Shown here piece after piece: positions 1 through 8,714 of a stretch of DNA of 23,503 nucleotides. The notes below the pieces were generated by a model, which saw only the letters and a list, made by a program, of their open reading frames with translations, had not been told where the DNA came from and did no database searches. The DNA is taken from the NCBI RefSeq assembly GCF_021151785.1, contig NZ_JAGKWP010000033.1, positions 1-23,503 of the forward strand, written 5' to 3'. This DNA is from Flavobacterium sp. (lineage in GTDB: Bacteria > Bacteroidota > Bacteroidia > Flavobacteriales > Flavobacteriaceae). Position 1 is the stretch's first letter. The number at the start of each line of letters is the position of its first letter. The position numbers and the translations under genes are program-made.

Positions 1-1493
1 ATATAAGGATTACCTTCAGAAACTAATGAAGTTTTAGTTAAAGATGTAAATACAACAAATATAAATAGACCTAAGAAGAATAATACCGAACTGATTTCAG
101 AGATACCAATAAACCATTGATCACCGACAGTTGCAGGCATAATCATATTATAGAAATCTAAATAATGACCTGCAAGAATAACAGTACCAGCCATTACAAT
201 AACCCAAGTTAATCGTTTGAAATCAGCATTCATCAATATCAATAATGGGAATAAGAAATTCATAGCTACCATACCAAAAAATGGTAAATTATAATTTTCA
301 ATTCTAGTCACAAAATAAGTGATTTCTTCAGGAATATCGGAATACCACATCAACATAAATTGAGAGAACCACAAGTAAGTCCAGAAAATAGAAATACCAA
401 ACATAAACTTAGCTAAATCATGAATATGGCTTTTATTTACTTGAGGTAATAAACCTTTTGATTTTAAGTATAGCGTAATTAAAGTAATGACTGTAATACC
501 ACTTACAAAGAAACTTGCAAATACATACCATCCAAATAATGTACTATACCAATGCGGATCAACAGACATAATCCAATCCCAAGACATAATTGATTCAGAT
601 ACTATGAAGAATACAAGAAATGTTGCTGCAGCTTTATAATTCTTTTTGAAAAAAGATAAATCTTTTGTTTCATCCAATTTAATAGAATTCTTTCTAGAAA
701 TAAATCTGTATAAATTCCAACCAAATAAGAAAACAATAGCTCTAATTAAGAAAAATGGAACATTTAAGAAACCAGATTTACCTTGAATTAAGTGGTCATT
801 TTTAACAACTTCTTCGTCCATCCAAACAAAAATGTGATTACCATTTACATGGAAAGCAGCCATTAACAATAATACAAAAAAGATTACAGAACCAGGTAGT
901 AGATAACTTGAAACACCTTCCATAACTCTAAAAACAATAGGAGACCAACCTGCTTGAGCTGCCCATTGAATAGCATAAAAAGCTAATGCACCTACAGCAA
1001 TTAACATAAAAAAGATACATGCAACATATAATGCAGACCAAGGTTTATTTTGCAATTGATGTTTTACGTGCTCTACATGCTCTTTATGTTCTTTAGCATG
1101 ATCAATATGAATCTCTTTTGCTTTAGTTACAATAACTTCTTGTTTTGAAGAATTATTGTTATCAACAACTGGAATCAATGCTACTTTCGTTGTATCACTA
1201 GAAACATGCGTAGAATCAACATTTGCTTGTTCATTAGATGAAACTAAGGAATCATTAGCTTCATGTTTAGTAGCTACATGATGAACTGATTCGTGATTTG
1301 TTGCAGCATGTGCATTATTTTCAGCATGTGCATCATGATGACCACTACCGTGGTGAGCTTCTTGCTCTTTTAATATTTTTTCCACATCTTCAGTTGACTT
1401 AGGAGTAGATAAGAAACCGTAACCGATTCCTAAAGCACCAACAACCATAAGGATGAAAGAAAAAGTTTTTAATTTACTTGAAAACTGGTACAT
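1..1493 (-). CDS. actF: Alternative complex III subunit ActF (quinol:cytochrome c oxidoreductase membrane subunit), partial at its 3' end
   Basis: The frame opens with ATG at 1493 (MYQFSSKLKT) and runs without a stop off the left edge, so about 497 codons are visible and the C-terminus is missing. ActF is an integral membrane subunit of alternative complex III and is related to NrfD-type ActC. The visible protein has a first membrane helix at about residues 11-29, then a long polar insert (about 30-150) carrying roughly 17 histidines in clusters such as HHGSGHHDAH. Hydrophobic helices follow from about residue 152 (WSALYVACIFFMLIAVGALA), with a later segment containing SSYLLPGSVIFF and an HVNGNH loop. 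It lies 25 bp downstream of actE on the same strand and ends the visible act operon. Identity is strong from synteny plus membrane pattern. Whether the His-rich insert is usual for close relatives cannot be judged here. Confidence 0.88.
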   Translation of the reverse strand, partial: MYQFSSKLKTFSFILMVVGALGIGYGFLSTPKSTEDVEKILKEQEAHHGSGHHDAHAENNAHAATNHESVHHVATKHEANDSLVSSNEQANVDSTHVSSDTTKVALIPVVDNNNSSKQEVIVTKAKEIHIDHAKEHKEHVEHVKHQLQNKPWSALYVACIFFMLIAVGALAFYAIQWAAQAGWSPIVFRVMEGVSSYLLPGSVIFFVLLLMAAFHVNGNHIFVWMDEEVVKNDHLIQGKSGFLNVPFFLIRAIVFLFGWNLYRFISRKNSIKLDETKDLSFFKKNYKAAATFLVFFIVSESIMSWDWIMSVDPHWYSTLFGWYVFASFFVSGITVITLITLYLKSKGLLPQVNKSHIHDLAKFMFGISIFWTYLWFSQFMLMWYSDIPEEITYFVTRIENYNLPFFGMVAMNFLFPLLILMNADFKRLTWVIVMAGTVILAGHYLDFYNMIMPATVGDQWFIGISEISSVLFFLGLFIFVVFTSLTKTSLVSEGNPY

Positions 1494-1518
1494 ATCTATT
1501 ATTTTCAAAAATATAATA

Positions 1519-2064
1519 CTATTTTAATTGAGCTTTTAACTTAAGCACATAATCGGCTACTTGCCATCTCTCTTCTTGAGATAACTGATTAGCATGTGAT
1601 CCCATTGCATTAATTCCGTAGGTTATTACATGGAATATACTTCCTTCTGTAATTTCCCTATCTTTGTAATTAGGAACCCCTGCAAACTTCTCTCTTTTTG
1701 CTAAATTACCTTTACCATCACCTGCTTCACCATGACAAATGGCACAGTAAACATTGAATAATTCTTTACCTTTTTCTTCATTGATGATGATATTTGCAGG
1801 CTTGTTCAATGAAGCTTTAGCAAGTGCATAACCTTCAGGTGTATTAGGGATTTCATAAGGCATGAAACCTCTTTTAATTGTTCCCTTAGCAGGAATTAAA
1901 CCTTCTTTACCTCCAGGAAAAACAGCATGCTCTGAGTAAGTCTCATATGGTACTGGCTCATACATATTTGGAAAAAACTGGTAATTAGGTTTAGATTTAT
2001 CAAAACAAGATGTGGCTAAAACCGATAAACCAGCAACTGCAATTATATTTAATATGTTTCTCAT
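1519..2064 (-). CDS. actE: Alternative complex III subunit ActE, monohaem cytochrome c lipoprotein
   Basis: ActE is the membrane-anchored monohaem cytochrome c of alternative complex III and helps pass electrons on to the oxidase or to soluble carriers. I place the start at the ATG at 2064, giving 181 residues (MRNILNIIAVAGL). A longer frame from a TTG at 2085 would overlap actD and put extra charged residues before the signal peptide. The ATG is preceded by AGAGGATT, one of the few Shine-Dalgarno-like sites in this window, and begins 10 bp after the actD stop. In the 181-residue protein a signal peptide ends in a lipobox (LATSC, Cys20). The haem motif CAICH lies at about 107-111, and Met154 in GINAMGSH is a candidate axial ligand. 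The C-terminal part is a class I cytochrome c fold. Lipid modification of Cys20 is inferred from the motif. Confidence 0.9.
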   Translation of the reverse strand: MRNILNIIAVAGLSVLATSCFDKSKPNYQFFPNMYEPVPYETYSEHAVFPGGKEGLIPAKGTIKRGFMPYEIPNTPEGYALAKASLNKPANIIINEEKGKELFNVYCAICHGEAGDGKGNLAKREKFAGVPNYKDREITEGSIFHVITYGINAMGSHANQLSQEERWQVADYVLKLKAQLK

Positions 2065-2074
2065 AATCCTCTTA

Positions 2075-2596
2075 CTATTTTTCAATTACTTTTACTTCAA
2101 CAGCACCAGTACTTTGAAAGAATGAAACTAGTTCTTCTTCATTTCCATGAACACCAACTTCCATTAAAAAATGATCATCAGTAGTTCTAACATCTGGATT
2201 TTCAGCTTGCTTAAAAGGCCATAATTTACTTCTTAAGAAGAACGTTATTACCATAAGGTGAGCAGCAAAAAAAACAGTACCTTCAAACATAACAGGCACA
2301 AAAGCTGGTAAATTTTGATAGAAAGCAAAACTAGGCTTTCCTCCAATATCTTGAGGCCAATCTACAATCATAATATAATTTAACAAATTGGCATAGATAA
2401 TAAAACCAGTTAAACCATATAAAAAGGCACAAATAGCTAATCTAGTTGGAGCTAAACCCATAGCTTTATCAAGTCCGTGAACTGGAAAAGGAGTGTAAAC
2501 TTCCTCAATATGATGATGTGCAGCTCTTGTCTTTTTAACTGCATCTAATAGAATATCATCGTCGTTATAAATAGCGTGTACTACTTTATTACTCAT
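2075..2596 (-). CDS. actD: Alternative complex III subunit ActD (DUF3341)
   Basis: This 173-residue protein has two membrane helices (about 52-78 and 99-122) separated by a short loop, with soluble ends. That is the layout of ActD, the DUF3341 subunit of alternative complex III, which packs against the NrfD-like subunits and carries no known cofactor. The N-terminal cytoplasmic part has a histidine run (AAHHHIEEVYTPFPVHGLD) preceding the first helix, and the YTPFPVHG stretch is characteristic of the family. Start ATG at 2596 is 11 bp from the actC stop. Its place between actC and actE matches the canonical actABCDEF order and supports the call more than the sequence alone would. Confidence 0.9.
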   Translation of the reverse strand: MSNKVVHAIYNDDDILLDAVKKTRAAHHHIEEVYTPFPVHGLDKAMGLAPTRLAICAFLYGLTGFIIYANLLNYIMIVDWPQDIGGKPSFAFYQNLPAFVPVMFEGTVFFAAHLMVITFFLRSKLWPFKQAENPDVRTTDDHFLMEVGVHGNEEELVSFFQSTGAVEVKVIEK

Positions 2597-2607
2597 AATC
2601 TTAAATA

Positions 2608-4038
2608 TTAATGATGATCGTGTCCTTCATGTCCGTGAGAATCATGGTGCTCAGGTTTAGCATCACCTCTTTCTCTTTTATAATTATCTCCAGACGATTT
2701 TAAAATCGTTTTAACTTCTGCTTGAGCAATTACAGGGAAACTTCTAGAATACAATAAGAATAATACAAAGAAGAAACCTATAGTACCAATATAAATACCC
2801 GCGTCAACAAAAGTTGGTTGGAACATAGTCCATGATGAAGGTAAATAATCTCTGTGTAATGAAGTTACAATGATAACAAAACGCTCAAACCACATTCCAA
2901 TATTTACTACAATTGAAATAATGAATGAGAAAGCAATACTTGTTCTCAATTTTTTAGACCACATGAATTGAGGTGAAAACACATTACAAGTCATCATTAA
3001 CCAATAAGACCACCAGTAAGGACCCGTTGCTCTGTTTAAAAAAGCATATTGTTCATATTCAACTCCAGAATACCAAGCAACAAATAACTCAGTAATATAT
3101 GCACACCCAACAATAGAACCCGTGATCATAATTACAATGTTCATTAATTCAATGTGTTGAACTGTAATATAATCCTCTAAGTTTGATACTTTTCTCATAA
3201 TGATTAACAATGTATTTACCATTGCAAAACCAGAGAAGATAGCACCTGCTACGAAATAAGGAGGTAAAATAGTTGTATGCCATCCAGGAATAACAGAAGT
3301 TGCGAAGTCAAAAGATACAATCGTGTGTACAGAAAGTACTAACGGAGTAGCTAATCCAGCTAAAACTAATGATACCTCTTCAAAACGCTGCCAATCTTTA
3401 GCTCTACCAGACCATCCAAAAGATAAAATAGAATATATCTTCTTTGTAAATGGTGTTACAGCTCTATCTCTTAACATAGCGAAGTCAGGTAATAATCCTG
3501 TCCACCAGAAAACTAAGGATACAGATAAATAAGTAGAAATTGCGAAAACGTCCCAAAGAAGTGGAGAGTTGAAATTTACCCACAAAGAACCAAACTGATT
3601 CGGAATAGGTAAAACCCAGTAACCTAACCATGGACGACCCATGTGAATAATCGGGAATAGACCTGCTTGAACTACAGAGAAAATTGTCATTGCCTCTGCA
3701 GAACGGTTAATAGCCATTCTCCATTTTTGGCGGAATAATAATAATACCGCTGAAATAAGTGTTCCGGCGTGCCCGATACCAACCCACCAAACGAAGTTAG
3801 TGATATCCCAAGCCCATCCAATTGTTTTATTTAATCCCCATGTTCCGATACCGGTAGATATTGTATAAACCATACATCCTAATCCCCAAAGGAATGCAGC
3901 TAATGCTATAGTAAATACTGTCCACCATTGTTTGTTAGCTCTACCTTCAACAGGACGAGCCACATCTACAGTTACATCGTGATACGTTTTATCACCAATA
4001 ACTAAAGGTTTTCTAATGGGTGCTTCGTAATGAGACAT
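2608..4038 (-). CDS. actC: Alternative complex III subunit ActC, NrfD-like polytopic membrane protein
   Basis: This 476-residue, very hydrophobic protein has about ten membrane helices and belongs to the NrfD/PsrC family. In alternative complex III, ActC holds the menaquinol site next to the iron-sulfur domain of ActB. Visible family features include the N-terminal KPLVIGDKTYHDVT segment, WWVGIGHAGTLISAVLLLFR near residues 84-103 and a HMGRPW motif near residue 132. The C-terminal tail after the last helix is rich in histidine (ending EHHDSHGHEGHDHH). Start ATG at 4038 is preceded by AAGGATT, a weak Shine-Dalgarno-like site also seen before actE and the ring-cleavage dioxygenase. It follows actB by 32 bp and is clearly co-transcribed with it. 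Function is assigned from the family and operon. Confidence 0.93.
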   Translation of the reverse strand: MSHYEAPIRKPLVIGDKTYHDVTVDVARPVEGRANKQWWTVFTIALAAFLWGLGCMVYTISTGIGTWGLNKTIGWAWDITNFVWWVGIGHAGTLISAVLLLFRQKWRMAINRSAEAMTIFSVVQAGLFPIIHMGRPWLGYWVLPIPNQFGSLWVNFNSPLLWDVFAISTYLSVSLVFWWTGLLPDFAMLRDRAVTPFTKKIYSILSFGWSGRAKDWQRFEEVSLVLAGLATPLVLSVHTIVSFDFATSVIPGWHTTILPPYFVAGAIFSGFAMVNTLLIIMRKVSNLEDYITVQHIELMNIVIMITGSIVGCAYITELFVAWYSGVEYEQYAFLNRATGPYWWSYWLMMTCNVFSPQFMWSKKLRTSIAFSFIISIVVNIGMWFERFVIIVTSLHRDYLPSSWTMFQPTFVDAGIYIGTIGFFFVLFLLYSRSFPVIAQAEVKTILKSSGDNYKRERGDAKPEHHDSHGHEGHDHH

Positions 4039-4070
4039 AATCCTTTATATTGTGTTTCTGTTATTAATAA

Positions 4071-7000
4071 TTATTGATCGTTTCTTACTTTAACGTGATA
4101 GAATACGTTTGGTTTTGTTCCAATGTGCTCTAATAAATGATAAGTTCTGTCTGATTCCGCTAATTTTGCAACTGCTGAATCTTTATCATTTACATCGCCA
4201 AAAATCATAGCTCCTGAGGTACATGCAGCAGAACAAGCGGTTTCAAACTCGTCACTTCTTACCATACGACCTTCTTTTTTAGCTTTCATTTTTGTGGCTT
4301 GAGTCATTTGGATACACATAGAACATTTTTCCATAACCCCTCTTGAACGCACATTAACATCTGGATTCAATACCATACGACCTAAGTCATCATTCATATG
4401 ATAATCAAATTCACTATTCTTATTATACAAGAACCAGTTGAAACGACGTACTTTATAAGGACAGTTGTTCGCACAATAACGAGTACCTACACAACGGTTA
4501 TAAGCCATGTGATTTTGACCCTCACGCCCATGTGAAGTTGCCGCTACAGGACATACTGTTTCACAAGGAGCATGATTACAATGTTGACACATAACTGGCT
4601 GGAAAACTACTTGAGGGTTTTCTGACGGATCTTCCATACTTGTAAAAGTAGAAATAGAGCTCATTAAACCATCTGCAGCTTCTTTCTTATCTACATCACC
4701 TGCAAAAGTATCTTCAGAAGAATAATATCTATCGATTCGTAACCAATGCATATCGCGACTTCTTCTTACCTCAGATTTACCAACAACAGGAACATTATTT
4801 TCAGCGTGACAAGCGATAACACAAGCACCACAACCTGTACAAGAATTTAAATCAATTGATAAGTTAAAATGATGTCCTGTAGTTCTGTCAAATGAAGTCC
4901 ACAAATCAACTTTTGAAGCAGGTGTTTCTTTGTGATCTAAAGAAACTACTGGAAGTGGATTATAAAGTTCAACTTCTCCAGAAGCATTTGCTTTATTGAA
5001 AACAGATAACGTAGTATCTTTAACGATATCTCCTCTACCCATCAACGTTCTTTGTAACTGTACACAAGCAAACTCATGTGTACCTTCTGCTAATGTTACC
5101 GTAGCTGATTGATTTGCATTTAAGTTAGCATATAAAGTATAAGCGTTAACACCTACTTGCATTTCTTCTTTTAATGCTTCTTTTCTTCCATAACCAAGAG
5201 CAATACCCACAGTACCTACAGCTTGACCTGGTTGAATAATCACAGGTACATTTGACAAAACAGCACTACCTACCTTAACTGTAGCATAAGAACCATTTAA
5301 ACCACCATTAGCAACATTGAAATTTTGTAAGTTTAACTTATCAGCATCTTTTTTGGAAACTGTAATGTAGTTATCCCATGACACTCTTGTAATTGGATCA
5401 GGAAACTCTTGCAACCAAGGATTATTAGCTTGTTGCCCATCGCCTAAACCTGTTTTAGTGTATAAAATTAAGTCTAAACCATTTGATTTAGCAGAAGCTA
5501 ACTTCGAAACTGATGAAGAAACGTTTACACCTTGAACCGATACAGTTGAAGGAGATGAAACTGTAAAACCATCATGAAGTGCTTGATTCCAAGTTTTACC
5601 AGATAAATTTGAAACTGCAAAACTTTTTAAGAAATCATAATAAGCTAATGCATTATCTGTCCAAGCTAATAAACCTTCTTGGAATTGTTTTGTATTAAAT
5701 AAAGGTCTAATTGTAGGCTGAACCAAACTGTAATTAGAACGAGTAATTGTAACATCACCCCATGACTCTAAATAATGAGTAGCAGCCGCAGCAATTTTAA
5801 CTTTCTTAGCAGTTTCATCTTCTTTAGTTGAAAAAGCCACAGACAAATTAACTTTTGCTAAACCAGCAACGAACTCTTTAGAATTTGGCAAAGAATACAC
5901 AGGATTTACACCACTCATAATAAGTGTGTGAACTTTACCTGCATTCATTTCAGCCACTAACTGATTTACAGCTTTAGCATCACCTTTTCTAACAAGTTTA
6001 GCATCAGTTGGATTAAATGCTTCTGATCTCAAAGCAATATTAATAGCTAACACTACTAACTGAGCGTCAAAGTCGTCAAGACCTGAAACAACTACACCTT
6101 TTGACCCTGAAGCTTTTAACTGTTGAGCAGCTTTAGCAACATCTTTATTATTTAAACCAGTAGAAACAGCTGAACCTGTTACTGCATTGTATAATTCAAC
6201 TAGAGCTTGTTTTTGTTGTGCTACTGTTAAAGGAATCCTCTTATCAGCATTAGCACCCGCTAAAGACATGATCGCTTCAATTTGTATATGCTTTGACATT
6301 TTTCCATTTTTTGGAACACGCCCTTTTGCATATCCTGCGTCATAACCTCCACCTTGCCAATCACCTAAGAAATCAGCACCAACAGAAACAATAGTATCAG
6401 CTTTAGAAAAGTCATAATTTGCTAGAGCTCTGAAACCATAAACTGTCTGGAAGGCATCCAAAGCATTTGAATCAGAAACTGAATCATAAACTACATGCTT
6501 TACAACACCATATTTAGCTGTTAAATCAGCAATTAATTTATCGGTCGATGGACTCGCCATAGTATTAGTCAATAAAACGATTTGACCACCCTTAGCTTTT
6601 GCCTCAACTAAACTTGCTTTTATTTTAGTATTTACTTCATTCCAAGAAACTTCTTTACCTTCAATTTTAGGCGATTTTAACCTCAAATTATCATATAAAG
6701 ACAATACTGACGCATGCACTCTAGCATTGGCACCAGAAACTGCACCTTGTAATTTATTATTCTCTACTTTTATTGGACGACCTTCTCTTGTTTTAACTAA
6801 AATATTAGCAAAATCAAAACCATCAGCAATCGTAGTAGCATAATAATCTGCTACCCCAGGAATGATTTCCTCAGGTTGAACCACATAAGGAATTGATTTA
6901 ACAACAGGTCCTTCACACGCTGCCAATGAAGCTGCAGCCGTACTAAAACCAACATATTTTAGGAAGTCACGACGAGAAGTAGATGAATTAGCAAGCGATT

Positions 7001-7127
7001 CTTTATCACCTAAAAATTCATCAACTGGAATTTGTTCAACAAATTCGTTGTTTTTTAGCGTCTCAACAATAGAACTATTTTCATTTAGCTCTTCAACACT
7101 TTTCCAGTATTTTTTGTTTGATGCCAT
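4071..7127 (-). CDS. actB: Alternative complex III subunit ActB, extended-Tat molybdopterin-oxidoreductase-like and iron-sulfur subunit
   Basis: ActB (1018 residues) is the large periplasmic subunit of alternative complex III. The N-terminal two thirds resemble molybdopterin oxidoreductases but in known ActB bind no molybdenum; the C-terminal part is a four-cluster ferredoxin-like domain. Cysteine sets are visible near 757-777 (NSCTGCGACVIACH), 845-862 (CQHCNHAPCETVCP), 877-890 (CVGTRYCANNCPYK) and 931-970 (KCSMC ... CSAAC), consistent with three [4Fe-4S] and one [3Fe-4S] centres. The N-terminus is an extended Tat-type leader: about 50 residues, including a KKYWKSVEEL motif, precede SRRDFLKYVGF at 51-61. 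Just after the hydrophobic stretch comes LAAC (68-71), which looks like a lipobox. The start ATG at 7127 lies 31 bp after actA. The cluster types are inferred from the family. Confidence 0.94.
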   Translation of the reverse strand: MASNKKYWKSVEELNENSSIVETLKNNEFVEQIPVDEFLGDKESLANSSTSRRDFLKYVGFSTAAASLAACEGPVVKSIPYVVQPEEIIPGVADYYATTIADGFDFANILVKTREGRPIKVENNKLQGAVSGANARVHASVLSLYDNLRLKSPKIEGKEVSWNEVNTKIKASLVEAKAKGGQIVLLTNTMASPSTDKLIADLTAKYGVVKHVVYDSVSDSNALDAFQTVYGFRALANYDFSKADTIVSVGADFLGDWQGGGYDAGYAKGRVPKNGKMSKHIQIEAIMSLAGANADKRIPLTVAQQKQALVELYNAVTGSAVSTGLNNKDVAKAAQQLKASGSKGVVVSGLDDFDAQLVVLAINIALRSEAFNPTDAKLVRKGDAKAVNQLVAEMNAGKVHTLIMSGVNPVYSLPNSKEFVAGLAKVNLSVAFSTKEDETAKKVKIAAAATHYLESWGDVTITRSNYSLVQPTIRPLFNTKQFQEGLLAWTDNALAYYDFLKSFAVSNLSGKTWNQALHDGFTVSSPSTVSVQGVNVSSSVSKLASAKSNGLDLILYTKTGLGDGQQANNPWLQEFPDPITRVSWDNYITVSKKDADKLNLQNFNVANGGLNGSYATVKVGSAVLSNVPVIIQPGQAVGTVGIALGYGRKEALKEEMQVGVNAYTLYANLNANQSATVTLAEGTHEFACVQLQRTLMGRGDIVKDTTLSVFNKANASGEVELYNPLPVVSLDHKETPASKVDLWTSFDRTTGHHFNLSIDLNSCTGCGACVIACHAENNVPVVGKSEVRRSRDMHWLRIDRYYSSEDTFAGDVDKKEAADGLMSSISTFTSMEDPSENPQVVFQPVMCQHCNHAPCETVCPVAATSHGREGQNHMAYNRCVGTRYCANNCPYKVRRFNWFLYNKNSEFDYHMNDDLGRMVLNPDVNVRSRGVMEKCSMCIQMTQATKMKAKKEGRMVRSDEFETACSAACTSGAMIFGDVNDKDSAVAKLAESDRTYHLLEHIGTKPNVFYHVKVRNDQ

Positions 7128-7158
7128 TGTATATAGATATTAGCTTCTTAAATTATTA

Positions 7159-8499
7159 TTAATAGTGACATTTACCACACTCTAAACCACCCATTTCAGC
7201 AGCAGTTAACTTAGTTTTGCCGTATTTTTTCGACAATTCAGCATGGATTTTTTCATAATAACCGTTTTCCTCAACTTTTACGTTTGTTTCACGGTGGCAA
7301 TTAATACACCATCCCATAGTTAATGGCTGGTCTTGTTTCATGATTTCAAAAGTCTCCACTTTACCATGACATTTTTGACACTCAATACCACCTACAGTAA
7401 CGTGTTGCGAGTGATTAAAATAAACAAAATCAGGCAAATTATGAATTCTAACCCATTTTACTGGTTTAGTTTTTCCTGTATATTTTTGAGTAGCTGGATC
7501 CCAACCAACAGCATCATACAACTTCTTAATTTCACCTGTGTAGAATTCCTTAGAATAATCTACATACGTTGAATCTTTATCACCTTGGAATTCGTTAATA
7601 TTTTTATGACAGTTCATACAAACATTCAAAGAAGGGATACCTGCATTTTTAGAAACTCTAGCTGACGAGTGACAATATTTACAATCGATACCGTTGTCAC
7701 CTGCGTGAATTTTATGCGAATAATGTATTGGTTGAATTGGAGCATAACCTTGATCCACACCTATTTGCATTAAATAACCATAAGCAAAATAAGCTGAAAT
7801 CAACAAAAATAATATTGCCGAAACCAAAACTAAAAACTGATTTTTAGCAAATGCTTTCCACAATGGTAATGATTTAGGTTTTTCTTCGAATTCTAATCCT
7901 TTTGCATCAATAACCCTCTTCAACAAATTGTTCACTGTAAACAACATGAAGACAAGGATTGCCAATACTAGAGCCAAGGCACCTAAAATTAAAGTATTAG
8001 AAGAACTGCTATCACCACTTCCTTCTCCAATAATTGGAGCAACTGAAGCTGCTTTAGGCTCTTCTTTAGGCTGCATGGTATAAGCAATTATATTATCAAT
8101 ATCTGCATTTGATAATTGAGGAAAAGCAGTCATAGCTACTTTATTAAACTCCTCATAAACTTTAACAGCTTTTGCATCACCTGATTTAATCAAATCTGAA
8201 CTGTTGTGAATCCACTTGTACAACCATTCCTTATCATACTTATCACCAACACCTCTTAACGCAGGGCCGGTCATTTTTTGATCAAGCTTGTGACAAGCCG
8301 CACAATTGGTATTAAACAATTCCTTTCCTTTCACTGGATCTCCTGTTCCAGCTGCTGGAGCTGCCGCCGCGGCTGCATCTGGCGAAGGAGCTGCCGCTGC
8401 CGGAGCCTCTTGAGCCTCAACAGCAAAAGCAAAAACAAAAGTCAACGCTAATGTGAAGAAAGTCTTTGAAAACGATTTAGGGTTACCCACCTTTTTCAT
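7159..8499 (-). CDS. actA: Alternative complex III subunit ActA, multihaem cytochrome c with fused N-terminal monohaem domain
   Basis: ActA (446 residues) is the multihaem cytochrome c of alternative complex III and takes electrons from the ActB clusters. Residues 1-30 form a signal peptide, followed by an Ala/Pro-rich linker. A monohaem cytochrome c domain follows, with CAACH at 66-70 and a candidate axial Met near 123. Two membrane helices lie at about 168-188 and 221-243. The C-terminal domain has five haem motifs: CKYCH 273-277, CMNCH 294-298, CQKCH 374-378, CINCH 398-402 and CGKCH 441-445, the last one only a residue from the end. The pentahaem part is standard ActA; the N-terminal cytochrome domain is an addition compared with a simple pentahaem form. 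It is first in the act operon, about 80 bp behind a well-formed promoter. Confidence 0.93.
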   Translation of the reverse strand: MKKVGNPKSFSKTFFTLALTFVFAFAVEAQEAPAAAAPSPDAAAAAAPAAGTGDPVKGKELFNTNCAACHKLDQKMTGPALRGVGDKYDKEWLYKWIHNSSDLIKSGDAKAVKVYEEFNKVAMTAFPQLSNADIDNIIAYTMQPKEEPKAASVAPIIGEGSGDSSSSNTLILGALALVLAILVFMLFTVNNLLKRVIDAKGLEFEEKPKSLPLWKAFAKNQFLVLVSAILFLLISAYFAYGYLMQIGVDQGYAPIQPIHYSHKIHAGDNGIDCKYCHSSARVSKNAGIPSLNVCMNCHKNINEFQGDKDSTYVDYSKEFYTGEIKKLYDAVGWDPATQKYTGKTKPVKWVRIHNLPDFVYFNHSQHVTVGGIECQKCHGKVETFEIMKQDQPLTMGWCINCHRETNVKVEENGYYEKIHAELSKKYGKTKLTAAEMGGLECGKCHY

Positions 8500-8583
8500 A
8501 TTATATATTAATTACTAACTTAATGGTATGATTTTTGAACTAAATTAACTAGTAAAGAAACCACACTTCTTTTTAAACTCCGA

Positions 8584-8614
8584 CAAAAATACAACATTCG
8601 AATAATTATCAAAA
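8584..8614 (-). promoter_or_regulatory. Promoter of the act operon (Bacteroidota-type -33/-7)
   Basis: On the minus strand, TTTTG ends at 8610, and after an 18-base spacer comes TATTTTTG (8591-8584), a perfect match to the Bacteroidota -7 consensus TAnnTTTG with a TTG -33 box. Transcription would start near 8577, leaving an AT-rich leader of about 78 bases before the actA ATG. No start site was measured; the call rests on the two boxes and their spacing. Confidence 0.72.
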
Positions 8615-8688
8615 CCTTAAATTTATCTTAAAATGTAATTTATTTTAATTCTAAATAAGGAAAATACAAATATTCCAAAATGTTCTTA

Positions 8689-8696
8689 TAATTTTG
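8689..8696 (+). promoter_or_regulatory. -7 promoter box for the SPOR-domain gene
   Basis: TAATTTTG on the plus strand matches the Bacteroidota -7 consensus TAnnTTTG. No good TTG -33 box is visible at the expected distance. Transcription would begin near 8703, about 12 bases before the ATG at 8715. The box contains the TTG codon at 8694 that a longer reading frame would use, which argues against that longer start. Confidence 0.5.
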
Positions 8697-8714
8697 CCTC
8701 AAACAATATTCATT

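Noticed and set aside
2064..2085. Longer ActE from a TTG codon at 2085
   Set aside because: It overlaps actD and adds charged residues before the lipoprotein signal; the ATG at 2064 has a Shine-Dalgarno-like site and gives a normal signal peptide.
4071..7127. ActB as an active molybdenum enzyme such as a formate or nitrate oxidoreductase
   Set aside because: The actABCDEF neighbourhood and family knowledge point to alternative complex III, in which this domain binds no molybdenum.
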